7,924 bases of DNA from Candidatus Rokuibacteriota bacterium (GCA_016188625.1 JACPHL010000165.1:1-7924); one strand, 5' to 3'. Shown: positions 1-6,226, counted from the first letter of the stretch. Numbers and translations are program-made. The notes: a model not told the origin generated them from the letters alone.

Positions 1-739
1 CCAGGCCTCCCAGGTAGAGGGTGAACGGCAGGATGGTCCCGCCTACCACGATCGTTCCCAGGCCGGCCCAGATCCAGGCGGGGTGTCCCTCCATGAAGAA
101 GCGCCAGGGTGGGGAGATGAGGAGCCAGAAGGCGGCCGAGAACCCGAGGGTGTAGACCACGATAGTCCACGGGGAGAAGCGGCGGGTCCCGAGCTTCCCC
201 CAGATGTTGTAGAAGGCGAAGGCACAGGCACCCAAGAACGCGGCCGCCACACCGAGCGCGTTCAGGCGGAGGGCCGCCGGGTCGTAGATGCGGATCACCA
301 GGGCGCAGCCGAGGAGCGCGAGCAAGGCCCCGGTCAGGTCGCGCCGCCGGATCGGGTCGCCCCAGAGGATGGCCGAGGCGACCAGGACCAGGAGCGGGCT
401 CGTGTAGAGGATCAGGAGGGTCGTGGCCACCCGGATCCGGCTCAGGGCGAAATAGAAGCTCACGTTCGAGAGGGCCAGCCCGAAGATCCCGAAGATGGCG
501 AGGTAGGGGAGGTCGCGCGTGCCGATGCGGAGGCGGTCGGGGGAGAGGATTCCTAAGACCGAGGCCAGCAGGAGGAAGGCGAGGGAGGTCCTGACGCTCA
601 CCAGGGTGATGGGGGAGATCCCGGAGGTCAGGAGGAGTTTGGCGACGACGGAGAGGCTGCCCCACAGGGCCGCCGCGGCCACGACGAGGAGGTACCCCGT
701 CAGCTCCGGCGTCAGGCGCGATCCGGGGCGGGTGGGCAC
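1..739 (-). CDS. DMT-superfamily transporter with EamA domains (3' end cut by window edge)
   Basis: The reverse strand encodes 246 residues of a very hydrophobic protein, open to the window edge. It has the two-repeat layout of the EamA / drug-metabolite transporter family of inner-membrane permeases, usually about 290-300 residues with ten helices, so roughly the last 40-50 residues are missing. Visible features are a first helix with the family-like ALWGS (residues 24-28), helices near 15-37, 44-66, 78-100, 102-128 and 135-150, then the second repeat from about 162 with FYNIWGKLGTRR (176-187). The substrate cannot be told from sequence; the family exports amino acids, metabolites or drugs. 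The GTG start at 739 is chosen because GGAGG lies just upstream (747-743) and no other good start precedes it. It is divergent from the tRNA nucleotidyltransferase gene. The family call is firm; function is unknown. Confidence 0.88.
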   Translation of the reverse strand, partial: MPTRPGSRLTPELTGYLLVVAAAALWGSLSVVAKLLLTSGISPITLVSVRTSLAFLLLASVLGILSPDRLRIGTRDLPYLAIFGIFGLALSNVSFYFALSRIRVATTLLILYTSPLLVLVASAILWGDPIRRRDLTGALLALLGCALVIRIYDPAALRLNALGVAAAFLGACAFAFYNIWGKLGTRRFSPWTIVVYTLGFSAAFWLLISPPWRFFMEGHPAWIWAGLGTIVVGGTILPFTLYLGGL

Positions 740-748
740 GGCCCTCCA

Positions 749-777
749 CGTGTAGCAGACCCGCGCGTGATCGTCAA
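749..777 (-). promoter_or_regulatory. Putative sigma70-type promoter of the DMT transporter gene
   Basis: Read on the minus strand, TTGACG (777-772) is followed after 17 bp by TACACG (754-749), which also carries the extended -10 TG (757-756). The predicted transcription start is about 742-740, at or only a few bases before the GTG start at 739, so the mRNA would be leaderless or nearly so. The -35 box lies inside the first codons of the divergent nucleotidyltransferase gene. The -10 match is moderate, so this is a prediction. Confidence 0.4.
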
Positions 778-2224
778 GGCTCCGATCCTTCGTCTCTGCG
801 CGCTCGGCGAGCCGGCGGCCGCCCTCCTCGCCGAGGCCGCCCCGCTCCTGCCGGGCTCGGCCTACCTGGCGGGGGGCGCGGTGCGGGACGCGCTCCTCGG
901 CCGGCCCGTCCACGACCTCGACCTGGCCCTCCCCGCGGCGAGCCTCGAGACCGGCCGCCGCCTCGCGGATCGGCTCGGCGGGGCCTTCGTCCCCCTGCAC
1001 GAGGCGCATGGGGTCGCGCGGGTCGTCCTCCGACGGGACGGCCAGGAGTACCGGCTGGACCTCGCCGACTTCCGCGCGGGCGGGATCGAGGGCGATCTCC
1101 GCGGCCGCGACTTCACCGTGAACGCCCTCGCGGTGGCCCTGGCGCCGCTCCTCGGCGGGGAGGCGCCGATCCTGGACCCCACCGGGGGGCTCGGCGATCT
1201 CGAGGCCCGCCGCCTCCGGGTCCCCTCGCCCGCCGCCTTCGTCGACGATCCCCTCAGGACCCTGCGGGCGGTCCGGCTGGCCCGGGAGCTCGGCCTCGGC
1301 GTCGAGCCCGAGACCGCAGCCCTCGCCACCGCCTCGGCCTCGGCCCTGGCCGGGGTCGCGGGGGAGCGGATCCGCGAGGAGCTCTTCCGGCTCCTCGCCC
1401 TCGAGAGCGGCGGGGCCGGCCTCCGTCAGGCCGACGCCTGGGGGCTCCTCGAGGCGATCCTCCCCGAGACCCGGCCGATGAAGGCCACCCCCCAGCCGCT
1501 CCCCCACCGGTTCACGGTCTGGGAGCACTCCCTCCGGGCGGTCGAGGCCGTGGAGCGGCTCCTGGCCGACCTCGGCCTGCTCGCCCCCTACGATGCGGCG
1601 ATCGCCCGGCACCTCGAGGAAACCCTGGAGGCCGGCGTCCGGCGGCGCGAGCTGCTCAAGCTTGCCGCCCTCCTCCACGACGTGGCCAAGCCCGAGACCC
1701 GGAGCGAGGTCGAGGGGAGGGTGCGGTTCATCGGCCACGACAAGCTGGGGGCCGAGCGGGCCCGCGCCATCGCCGGGCGGCTTCGCCTGGGGGGGCGGGC
1801 GACGGGCGTCCTCGTGCGGCTGGTGGCCCAGCACCTCCGCCCCATGCACCTCGGCCAGCTCGAGGAGGTGAGCCGCCGGGCGCGCTACCGGTTCTTCCGG
1901 GACCTCGGCGAGGAGGCGCAGGACCTGATCTGCCTCGCCCTCGCCGACGCCGCGGCGGCGACCGGGGTCGAGCCGGTCACGGTCTGGCGGAGCCCGGCCG
2001 GGGCCTTCCTGGCCTCGTTCCTGGCCGGCCGGGAGGAGGCGGAGGCAACGGCCGCCGGCCCCCCGCTCCTCCGCGGCGGGGACGTCATGGCGGCCTTCGA
2101 GCTCGCCCCGGGGCCCGAGGTGGGGCGGCTCCTGGCCGAGGCTAGGGAGGCTCAGGCGCTCGGACTCGTCCGCACCCGCGAGGAGGCTCTCGAGTACCTG
2201 CGGGGGCGTCCCGGACGGGATTGA
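767..2224 (+). CDS. cca: tRNA nucleotidyltransferase (CCA-adding type) with HD domain
   Basis: This 485-residue protein belongs to the class II nucleotidyltransferases that add or repair the 3' CCA of tRNA from CTP and ATP in the cytoplasm. The head domain has GGAVRD (36-41) and the metal-binding DLD (50-52, context HDLDLAL). Next come RDFTVNALAV (114-123), the D-D-x-x-R template motif DDPLRTLRAVRLA (160-172), and ERIREELFRLL (200-210), with GLLEAILPE (226-234) after it. An HD phosphohydrolase-type domain follows, with H253, the LLHDVAKPETR stretch (HD at 304-305), H324 and H356. Relatives can be CCA-adding, A-adding, CC-adding or poly(A) polymerases, and the sequence alone does not settle which. 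The GTG start at 767 has no clear ribosome-binding site and lies 27 bp from the divergent transporter start. A tRNA gene follows 34 bp downstream, which fits the tRNA-maturation role. Confidence 0.9.
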   Translation: MIVKAPILRLCALGEPAAALLAEAAPLLPGSAYLAGGAVRDALLGRPVHDLDLALPAASLETGRRLADRLGGAFVPLHEAHGVARVVLRRDGQEYRLDLADFRAGGIEGDLRGRDFTVNALAVALAPLLGGEAPILDPTGGLGDLEARRLRVPSPAAFVDDPLRTLRAVRLARELGLGVEPETAALATASASALAGVAGERIREELFRLLALESGGAGLRQADAWGLLEAILPETRPMKATPQPLPHRFTVWEHSLRAVEAVERLLADLGLLAPYDAAIARHLEETLEAGVRRRELLKLAALLHDVAKPETRSEVEGRVRFIGHDKLGAERARAIAGRLRLGGRATGVLVRLVAQHLRPMHLGQLEEVSRRARYRFFRDLGEEAQDLICLALADAAAATGVEPVTVWRSPAGAFLASFLAGREEAEATAAGPPLLRGGDVMAAFELAPGPEVGRLLAEAREAQALGLVRTREEALEYLRGRPGRD

Positions 2225-2248
2225 CACGTCCGGCGGCCCGAGTAGAAT
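2221..2248 (+). promoter_or_regulatory. sigma70-type promoter of the tRNA-Gly gene
   Basis: A perfect TTGACA (2221-2226) is followed after 16 bp by TAGAAT (2243-2248), giving a predicted start near 2255, four bases before the mature tRNA 5' end at 2259. The -35 box overlaps the TGA stop (2222-2224) of the nucleotidyltransferase gene, so the tRNA can be expressed independently of it. Confidence 0.75.
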
Positions 2249-2258
2249 GAAGGGCGAG

Positions 2259-2333
2259 GCGGGCGTAATTCAGCGGCAGAATGCCAGCTTCCCAAGCTGG
2301 ACGTCGCCGGTTCGATTCCGGTCGCCCGCTCCA
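2259..2333 (+). tRNA. tRNA-Gly (anticodon CCC), CCA encoded
   Basis: The cloverleaf folds completely. The acceptor stem GCGGGCG/CGCCCGC has 7 perfect pairs (2259-2265 with 2323-2329). The D arm is ATTC/GAAT (2268-2271, 2279-2282). The anticodon stem is CCAGC/GCTGG (2284-2288, 2296-2300) with loop TTCCCAA, giving anticodon CCC at 2291-2293. The variable loop is ACGTC and the T arm GCCGG/CCGGT (2306-2310, 2318-2322) with loop TTCGATT. Discriminator T2330 is followed by an encoded CCA (2331-2333). It reads GGG glycine codons, which are common in the GC-rich genes here. It has its own promoter and terminator, so it is a single-gene transcription unit. Confidence 0.97.
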
Positions 2334-2339
2334 GTTCCG

Positions 2340-2376
2340 AGCCCCGCGGTGCTGAGGGACCGCGGGGCTCTTCTTT
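2340..2376 (+). terminator. Rho-independent terminator of the tRNA-Gly unit
   Basis: A perfect 11-bp stem, AGCCCCGCGGT (2340-2350) with ACCGCGGGGCT (2359-2369), closes an 8-nt loop and is followed by CTTCTTT (2370-2376). It starts 6 bp after the encoded CCA. The T tract lies only on the plus-strand side, so it serves the tRNA rather than the convergent DUF4242 gene. Confidence 0.88.
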
Positions 2377-2411
2377 CGCGGAGCAACCGAGCCCGTCCCA
2401 GGGGCTCAGGC

Positions 2412-2675
2412 CTACGGCGTGAGGTCGAGGGCCTCCACGATCCTCGAGAAGGGGAGCCGGGCGGTCTCGTTCAGCTCTCGGACGTGCTCGGGCCCCGGCG
2501 CTTCGAAGAGACACATGCACCGGGCCTCGCCCGGCACAAACATGCTCCGGATGTACCGCACCGGTTTCCCCCGGGCCGTCAGGTCCTTCCCAGTCTCGAT
2601 GGCGCGCTTCTGTGCGGCCGCGAGCTGGTCGAGGGAGATCCCCTTGAGGTCGCGCTCCACCATGTAGACGGCCAT
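2412..2675 (-). CDS. DUF4242 family small protein
   Basis: This 87-residue soluble protein matches the DUF4242 family from end to end: an N-terminal YMVERDLKGIS (4-14), a central helix rich in Ala and Gln, then VRYIRSMFVPGEARCMCLFEAP-type sequence (residues 39-60) with Cys53 and Cys55, and the terminal SRIVEALDLTP (77-87). Family length is normally 80-90, so it is complete. A Streptomyces relative is reported to bind nickel; whether this one does is unknown. The ATG start at 2675 is preceded by a very strong ribosome-binding site, AAGGAGGAGGA, 5 bases upstream. It is a single gene, convergent with the tRNA unit and divergent from the LuxR-type regulator, with about 147 bp between the starts. 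The function is not established. Confidence 0.9.
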   Translation of the reverse strand: MAVYMVERDLKGISLDQLAAAQKRAIETGKDLTARGKPVRYIRSMFVPGEARCMCLFEAPGPEHVRELNETARLPFSRIVEALDLTP

Positions 2676-2757
2676 GGTCGTCCTCCTCCTTGATCCGCGG
2701 CGGGTCGCCGCAGAGGGTTTGACTACGACCCGAATATAGCGCCGGGCTTCTGGGGGC

Positions 2758-2783
2758 GGGTATCCGCCGGATGGCGGATGCCC
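2758..2783. promoter_or_regulatory. Inverted repeat, candidate operator upstream of the LuxR-type gene
   Basis: ATCCGCC (2762-2768) and GGCGGAT (2773-2779) form a perfect 7-bp inverted repeat around GGAT. After one T/G position, three further complementary bases (GGG 2758-2760, CCC 2781-2783) extend it to 26 bp. Its centre (2770.5) is about 41 bp upstream of the transcription start predicted near 2812, the spacing typical of LuxR-type activator sites. Binding by the adjacent regulator is an inference. Confidence 0.45.
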
Positions 2784-2796
2784 CGGCCCCCGAAGG

Positions 2797-2805
2797 TGCT
2801 AGAAT
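2797..2805 (+). promoter_or_regulatory. Extended -10 promoter element of the LuxR-pirin-PFK operon
   Basis: TGCTAGAAT is a good extended -10 element (TGn plus TAGAAT at 2800-2805) with no recognisable -35 box, as expected of extended -10 or activator-dependent promoters. The predicted start is near 2812, immediately at the GGAGG used by the ATG at 2823. This placement argues against translation from the upstream ATG at 2778. Confidence 0.45.
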
Positions 2806-2822
2806 GGGCGTGGAGGGGACCC

Positions 2823-3872
2823 ATGGTTTCCGGGAAGGCGCTCCGCCCGCTCTCCGACTTCCTCCACGACCTCTACCGGCTCCAAGACCCCGCCGAGGTC
2901 CTCCAGACGGCGGATCGGTACGCCAGCCGCCTCGCCCCCTGCGATCTCGCCGTGCCCGCGCTCACCGATCGGCCCAGTGGCAGCGTTGTCCTGGAGGGGG
3001 TGTCCCGCGACTACCTCGAGAGCTACCGGCGTCACGCCGGGGAGGATCTCTCCAGGCTCGCGCACCTCCAGCAACGCCATCGAGGGGCCGTCCGCCTCTC
3101 GGAGTTCGTCTCGCGGCGCGAGCTGGAGCGCACGGCGATCTGGAATGAGGTGATGCGGCCGCATCGGATCCGGCACGTGATGACGATGTGCCTCCTGGAG
3201 AACGCGCGCATCGTTGCGGTGCTCAAACTGATCCGCTCGGGCTTCGGGCGCGACTTTTCAATAGCCGAGCGGGACGTGTTGGCCCTGGCCGCCCCGCATG
3301 TCAGACAGGCGTACGCTAATGCGGAAGCGATCGCCGGCTTGACACAGGAGGCACGGCGACTTCCCGAGGTGGCTGACCGGCTCCCGATCGGGGTCCTCAT
3401 TGCGAAGGACTCCGGCCAGGTGGTGTACCAGAACCGGGTGGCCGAGGCCTGGTGTGCGCGCTTCTTCGGCGGGCCCGCTCGACGCGGGCCGGCCGTCTCC
3501 CCGGGGCTCCCCGAGCCGCTCCGTCGCCTCCTCCGCCCGCTCCGGGCGCAGGCGACCTTCGTGGGGCCGGACGGCTCCGCGCTCACGGCCCGAGCGGCGA
3601 GGCTCGGCAGGCGCGGGGAGCTGCTCGTGGTCCTGGAGGAGGAGCGGCGGGCGTCGGTCGCCCACGATCGCCTCAGCGCGCGTGAGCGCGAGGTGCTCCG
3701 CTGGGTCGCGGAGGGGAAGACGAACCCCGAGATCGGGGTGATCCTCGGCATCAGCCCCCGGACCGTCCAGACCCATCTCGAGCACGTCTACGGCAAGCTC
3801 GGCGTGGTGAGCCGCGCCCAGGCGGTGGCGGAGCTGGCGAAGATCCAGTCCCGCTCCGAGGTTCCGTTTTGA
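2823..3872 (+). CDS. LuxR-type transcriptional regulator with GAF/PAS-like sensory region
   Basis: This is a 349-residue one-component regulator. The C-terminal LuxR/GerE helix-turn-helix spans about 284-338: LSAREREVLRWVAEGKTNPEI, followed by the recognition-helix region SPRTVQTHLEHVYGKLGV. The N-terminal 5-165 looks like a diverged GAF-type domain ending in the FSIAERDVLALAAPHVRQAY pattern common in such proteins. Residues about 170-270 (LPIGVLIAKDSGQVVYQNRVAE) resemble a PAS fold. There is no receiver domain with a phospho-acceptor Asp and no membrane segment, so it probably senses a cytoplasmic ligand, which cannot be named. ATG 2823 is preferred over the in-frame ATG at 2778 because GGAGG (2812-2816) sits 6 bases upstream and a likely -10 box lies between the two. 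It leads an operon with pirin (18-bp gap) and phosphofructokinase, and may control its own promoter. Confidence 0.88.
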   Translation: MVSGKALRPLSDFLHDLYRLQDPAEVLQTADRYASRLAPCDLAVPALTDRPSGSVVLEGVSRDYLESYRRHAGEDLSRLAHLQQRHRGAVRLSEFVSRRELERTAIWNEVMRPHRIRHVMTMCLLENARIVAVLKLIRSGFGRDFSIAERDVLALAAPHVRQAYANAEAIAGLTQEARRLPEVADRLPIGVLIAKDSGQVVYQNRVAEAWCARFFGGPARRGPAVSPGLPEPLRRLLRPLRAQATFVGPDGSALTARAARLGRRGELLVVLEEERRASVAHDRLSAREREVLRWVAEGKTNPEIGVILGISPRTVQTHLEHVYGKLGVVSRAQAVAELAKIQSRSEVPF

Positions 3873-3890
3873 AGCGGTGGGGGGAAGCCC

Positions 3891-4799
3891 GTGACGAACA
3901 TGGCTCCGGGGGGCGTTGAGCCCTGGCGGGAGCGGTCGGTCGCCCGGGGGATCGACAGTGTCGAGACGCGGGAAGGGGGGGGGTTCCTCGTGCATCGGCC
4001 GTTCCCGACCCCGACCCTCGACCACTTCGATCCTTTTCTCCTCCTGGACGAGATGGGGCCGTCGGAGCTCGGACCGGGGGAGGCGAAGGGCGCGCCCGAC
4101 CACCCCCACCGGGGCTTCGAGACGGTGACCTACCTCCTGGCCGGTCGCATGGAGCACCGGGACTCGGCGGGGCACGCCGGCGCGCTCGGGCCCGGCGACG
4201 TCCAGTGGATGACCGCGGGGGCGGGGGTGGTCCACGCCGAGATGCCCGAGGCCGGGTTCCACCGGGAGGGCGGCCGGATGCACGGCTTCCAGCTCTGGGT
4301 CAACCTCCCCCGCCGCGACAAGATGACGCCGCCCCGCTACCAGGAGATCCCCTCGGGCCGGATCCCGGTGGTGACGAGCCCCGACGGCCTGGTCTGGGTC
4401 AAGGTGCTGGCCGGCGAGGCCCTCGGGGCGCGGGCGGTGATCGAGACGCGCACCCCGATCCTCTACCTCCACTTCACGCTCCGGCCGGGCGGCCGGGCGG
4501 TGCAGCCGGTTCCCCGCGACTACCATGTCTTCGCCTACGTCTTCGGCGGCCGGGGCCGCTTCGGGACGGACGGCCGGGAGGCCCGGGAGCACCAGATGGT
4601 GCTCTTCGCCGACGACGGGGAGGCGGTGGCCCTGGCCGCGCCGCGCGACTCGACCGCGCCCCTGGACCTCCTCCTGATCGGCGGCGTCCCGCTCCGCGAG
4701 CCCGTGGCGCGCTACGGGCCGTTCGTGATGAACACCCAGGGCGAGATCCGCCAGGCGATCGAGGACTACCAGGCCGGCCGCCTCGGGCGGATCGTATAA
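3891..4799 (+). CDS. Pirin family protein
   Basis: This 302-residue bicupin is of full pirin length. The N-terminal cupin holds the metal site: H71 and H73 in DHPHRGFETVTYL, then H115 and E117 in GVVHAEMP, matching the two His, His and Glu iron ligands of human pirin. The preceding FDPFLLLDEMGP (46-57) and the following FQLWVNLP (133-140) are also family hallmarks. Pirins are iron-binding proteins; some act as quercetin 2,3-dioxygenases and some bind and modulate metabolic enzymes or transcription factors, so the role here is open. The GTG start at 3891 follows a G-rich GGGGGGAA; the ATG at 3900 is possible but has no ribosome-binding site. Gaps of 18 bp before and 10 bp after place it in one operon with the LuxR-type regulator and phosphofructokinase. 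Confidence 0.93.
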   Translation: MTNMAPGGVEPWRERSVARGIDSVETREGGGFLVHRPFPTPTLDHFDPFLLLDEMGPSELGPGEAKGAPDHPHRGFETVTYLLAGRMEHRDSAGHAGALGPGDVQWMTAGAGVVHAEMPEAGFHREGGRMHGFQLWVNLPRRDKMTPPRYQEIPSGRIPVVTSPDGLVWVKVLAGEALGARAVIETRTPILYLHFTLRPGGRAVQPVPRDYHVFAYVFGGRGRFGTDGREAREHQMVLFADDGEAVALAAPRDSTAPLDLLLIGGVPLREPVARYGPFVMNTQGEIRQAIEDYQAGRLGRIV

Positions 4800-4800
4800 T
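4795..4800 (+). promoter_or_regulatory. Possible internal -10 box before the phosphofructokinase gene
   Basis: A perfect TATAAT overlaps the pirin stop codon (TAA 4797-4799) and ends 9 bases before the GTG start at 4810. Initiation 6-8 bases downstream would give a nearly leaderless mRNA. There is no -35 match about 17 bp upstream and no TG extension, so it may be coincidence, although AT-only hexamers are rare in this GC-rich DNA. Confidence 0.3.
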
Positions 4801-4809
4801 GGGGGCGTC

Positions 4810-6045
4810 GTGAAGACGCTCGCCATCCTCGTCGGCGGGGGGCCGGCCCCCGGCATCAACGCCGTGATCGCCGCGGCCACCATCGAGGCCCGCAACCACG
4901 GCCTCCGGGTCCTGGGCTGCTACGACGGCTTCGAGTGGCTGATGCAGGGGGACACGACCCGCGTCCAGGAGCTCGAGATCGCCGAGGTCTCCCGGATCCA
5001 CTTCGAGGGCGGCTCGATCCTCCGGACCTCCCGCGCCAACCCCGCCCGCTCCCGGGAGGCGCTCGAGACCGTCGCCGAGACGCTCCGCCGCCTCGGGGTC
5101 TCCTACCTCCTGACCATCGGCGGCGACGACACCGCCTTCGCCGTCTCCCGCCTCGCGGGGGCGCTGGATGGGGGCCTGGGCGTCGCCCACGTCCCGAAGA
5201 CCATCGACAACGACCTGCCGCTCCCCCAGGAGGTCGTGACCTTCGGGTACATGACCGCGGTCAACCTCGGCAAGGACCTGGTCAAGAACCTCATGCAGGA
5301 CGCGGCGACCACGGAGCGGTGGTTCTTCGTCACGGTGATGGGGCGCCGCGCCGGGCACCTGGCGCTCGGGATCGGCGGCTCGGCCGGGGCCACCCTCACG
5401 ATCATCGGCGAGGAGTTCCCCGAGCCCCGGATCCCCCTCCAGACCCTGGTGGACATCCTGGAAGGGGCGATCATCAAGCGGCGGGCCCACGGGCGGGAGC
5501 AGGGGGTGGCGCTCCTGGCCGAGGGGCTCTCGGAGAAGCTCGACCCGGCCGCCCTGGGGGCCGTGGAGCAGGACAGCTACGGCAACGTGCGCCTGTCGGA
5601 GCTGGAGCTCTCGCGGCTCCTGAAGGAGCGGGTGTCGGCCAGCCTCCGGGCGCGCGGGATCGATGTCACCATCGTCGCCAAGGACCTCGGCTACGAGCTA
5701 CGCTGCGCCCCGCCCGGCGCCTACGACATCCAGTACTGCCGGAGCCTGGGGTACTGGGCCACCCGCTTCCTCCTCGACGGGGGGACGGGCGCGATGGTCA
5801 CGATCCAGGGGGGGAAGCTGATCCCGGTCCCCTTCGCGGAGATGCTCGACCCCGAGACGGGCCGCGTTAGGGTCCGCTACGTGGCCGTCCGCTCCGAGTC
5901 CTACCAGACGATGCTCGCCTACATGATCCGGCTGAAGCCCGAGGACTTCGACGACCCGGTCGCCCTCCGCGCCCTCGCCCGGGCGGGGAACCTCGGCGAG
6001 GCGGAGTTCGTCCGGCGCTTCGGCCCTCTCGTCGGGCGGCCCTGA
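4810..6045 (+). CDS. 6-phosphofructokinase, probably pyrophosphate-dependent
   Basis: This 411-residue protein of the PFK-A superfamily phosphorylates fructose 6-phosphate in cytoplasmic glycolysis. Motifs in order: GGGPAPGIN (9-17), GGDDT (104-108), PKTIDND (129-135, with catalytic Asp133), MGRRAGHLAL (177-186), the EGLSEKL region (238-244), and LGYELR (293-298) in place of the LGxxQRGG seen in E. coli PFK. Asp107 and Lys130 replace the two glycines found in ATP-dependent enzymes (Gly104 and Gly124 in E. coli numbering). This pair is the established signature of pyrophosphate-dependent enzymes, whose reaction is reversible. At about 411 residues it is longer than the 320-residue bacterial ATP enzyme. 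The GTG start at 4810 has only a weak GGGGGC upstream. It is the last gene of the LuxR-pirin operon. Donor specificity is inferred from the two residues; SAICAR-type kinases and unusual specificities exist in the superfamily. Confidence 0.9.
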   Translation: MKTLAILVGGGPAPGINAVIAAATIEARNHGLRVLGCYDGFEWLMQGDTTRVQELEIAEVSRIHFEGGSILRTSRANPARSREALETVAETLRRLGVSYLLTIGGDDTAFAVSRLAGALDGGLGVAHVPKTIDNDLPLPQEVVTFGYMTAVNLGKDLVKNLMQDAATTERWFFVTVMGRRAGHLALGIGGSAGATLTIIGEEFPEPRIPLQTLVDILEGAIIKRRAHGREQGVALLAEGLSEKLDPAALGAVEQDSYGNVRLSELELSRLLKERVSASLRARGIDVTIVAKDLGYELRCAPPGAYDIQYCRSLGYWATRFLLDGGTGAMVTIQGGKLIPVPFAEMLDPETGRVRVRYVAVRSESYQTMLAYMIRLKPEDFDDPVALRALARAGNLGEAEFVRRFGPLVGRP

Positions 6046-6190
6046 GCACTTTCGCCGGGCTCGCCCCGGAACGCACCGGGGCCTCAGGAGCGTAACCGAG
6101 TTACGCGGCTCACGCGCTCTCGAACATCGCTTCGCGGCTGGATGGTCCGCTCCGAGCGCGGGCTTCGCCCGCGCAATCCTGGGGGGAGGT
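6046..6190. repeat. Hairpin-rich intergenic region, possible REP-like element
   Basis: This non-coding spacer follows the phosphofructokinase stop and contains a series of short perfect palindromes: GCCCCGG/CCGGGGC (6063-6069 with 6076-6082, 6-nt loop), GCGTAAC/GTTACGC (6090-6096 with 6100-6106, 3-nt loop CGA), and GCGCGGGC/GCCCGCGC (6156-6163 with 6167-6174, 3-nt loop TTC). A fourth, terminator-like hairpin follows at 6191. No open frame looks coding. The density of hairpins suggests a dispersed palindromic element or a structured 3' UTR. That it recurs elsewhere in the genome is an inference. Confidence 0.45.
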
Positions 6191-6226
6191 TCGGAAGGGG
6201 GGCGTCAGCCCCCCTCCGAGTTTCTT
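6191..6226 (+). terminator. Intrinsic terminator-like hairpin closing the LuxR-pirin-PFK operon
   Basis: GGGGGGC (6197-6203) pairs with GCCCCCC (6208-6214) around the loop GTCA. With A6196 bulged, TCGGA (6191-6195) continues pairing with TCCGA (6215-6219). It is followed by GTTTCTT (6220-6226), a short T-rich tail on the plus strand. The tail overlaps the stop codon of the convergent prepilin-like gene (TTA at 6225-6227). There is no T tract on the minus side. The stem is strong and the tail is modest. Confidence 0.55.

Noticed and set aside
2389-2407. Hairpin GAGCCC/GGGCTC as a terminator for the DUF4242 gene
   Set aside because: The stem is only 6 bp with a 7-nt loop and there is no T-rich tail on the minus strand.
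2719-2740. TTGACT followed by an AT-rich stretch as a plus-strand promoter for the LuxR-type gene
   Set aside because: The gap to TATAGC is only 10 bp, too short for a sigma70 promoter, and no -10 match occurs at 16-18 bp. The AT-rich patch may still help the DUF4242 promoter, but I see no matching -35.
2778-2822. Upstream ATG at 2778 as the start of the LuxR-type regulator
   Set aside because: It lies in the palindrome, has no ribosome-binding site and precedes the likely -10 box; ATG 2823 has GGAGG at proper spacing.
3258-4895. Long minus-strand open frame (545 codons) across the LuxR-type, pirin and PFK genes
   Set aside because: It is an antisense shadow of clearly recognisable plus-strand genes; its product is low-complexity and rich in Arg, Pro and Gly with no domain.
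4474-5490. Minus-strand open frame (338 codons) opposite pirin and PFK
   Set aside because: Antisense to conserved motifs, and its N-terminal-to-C-terminal composition drifts into Arg/Pro-rich sequence typical of shadow frames.
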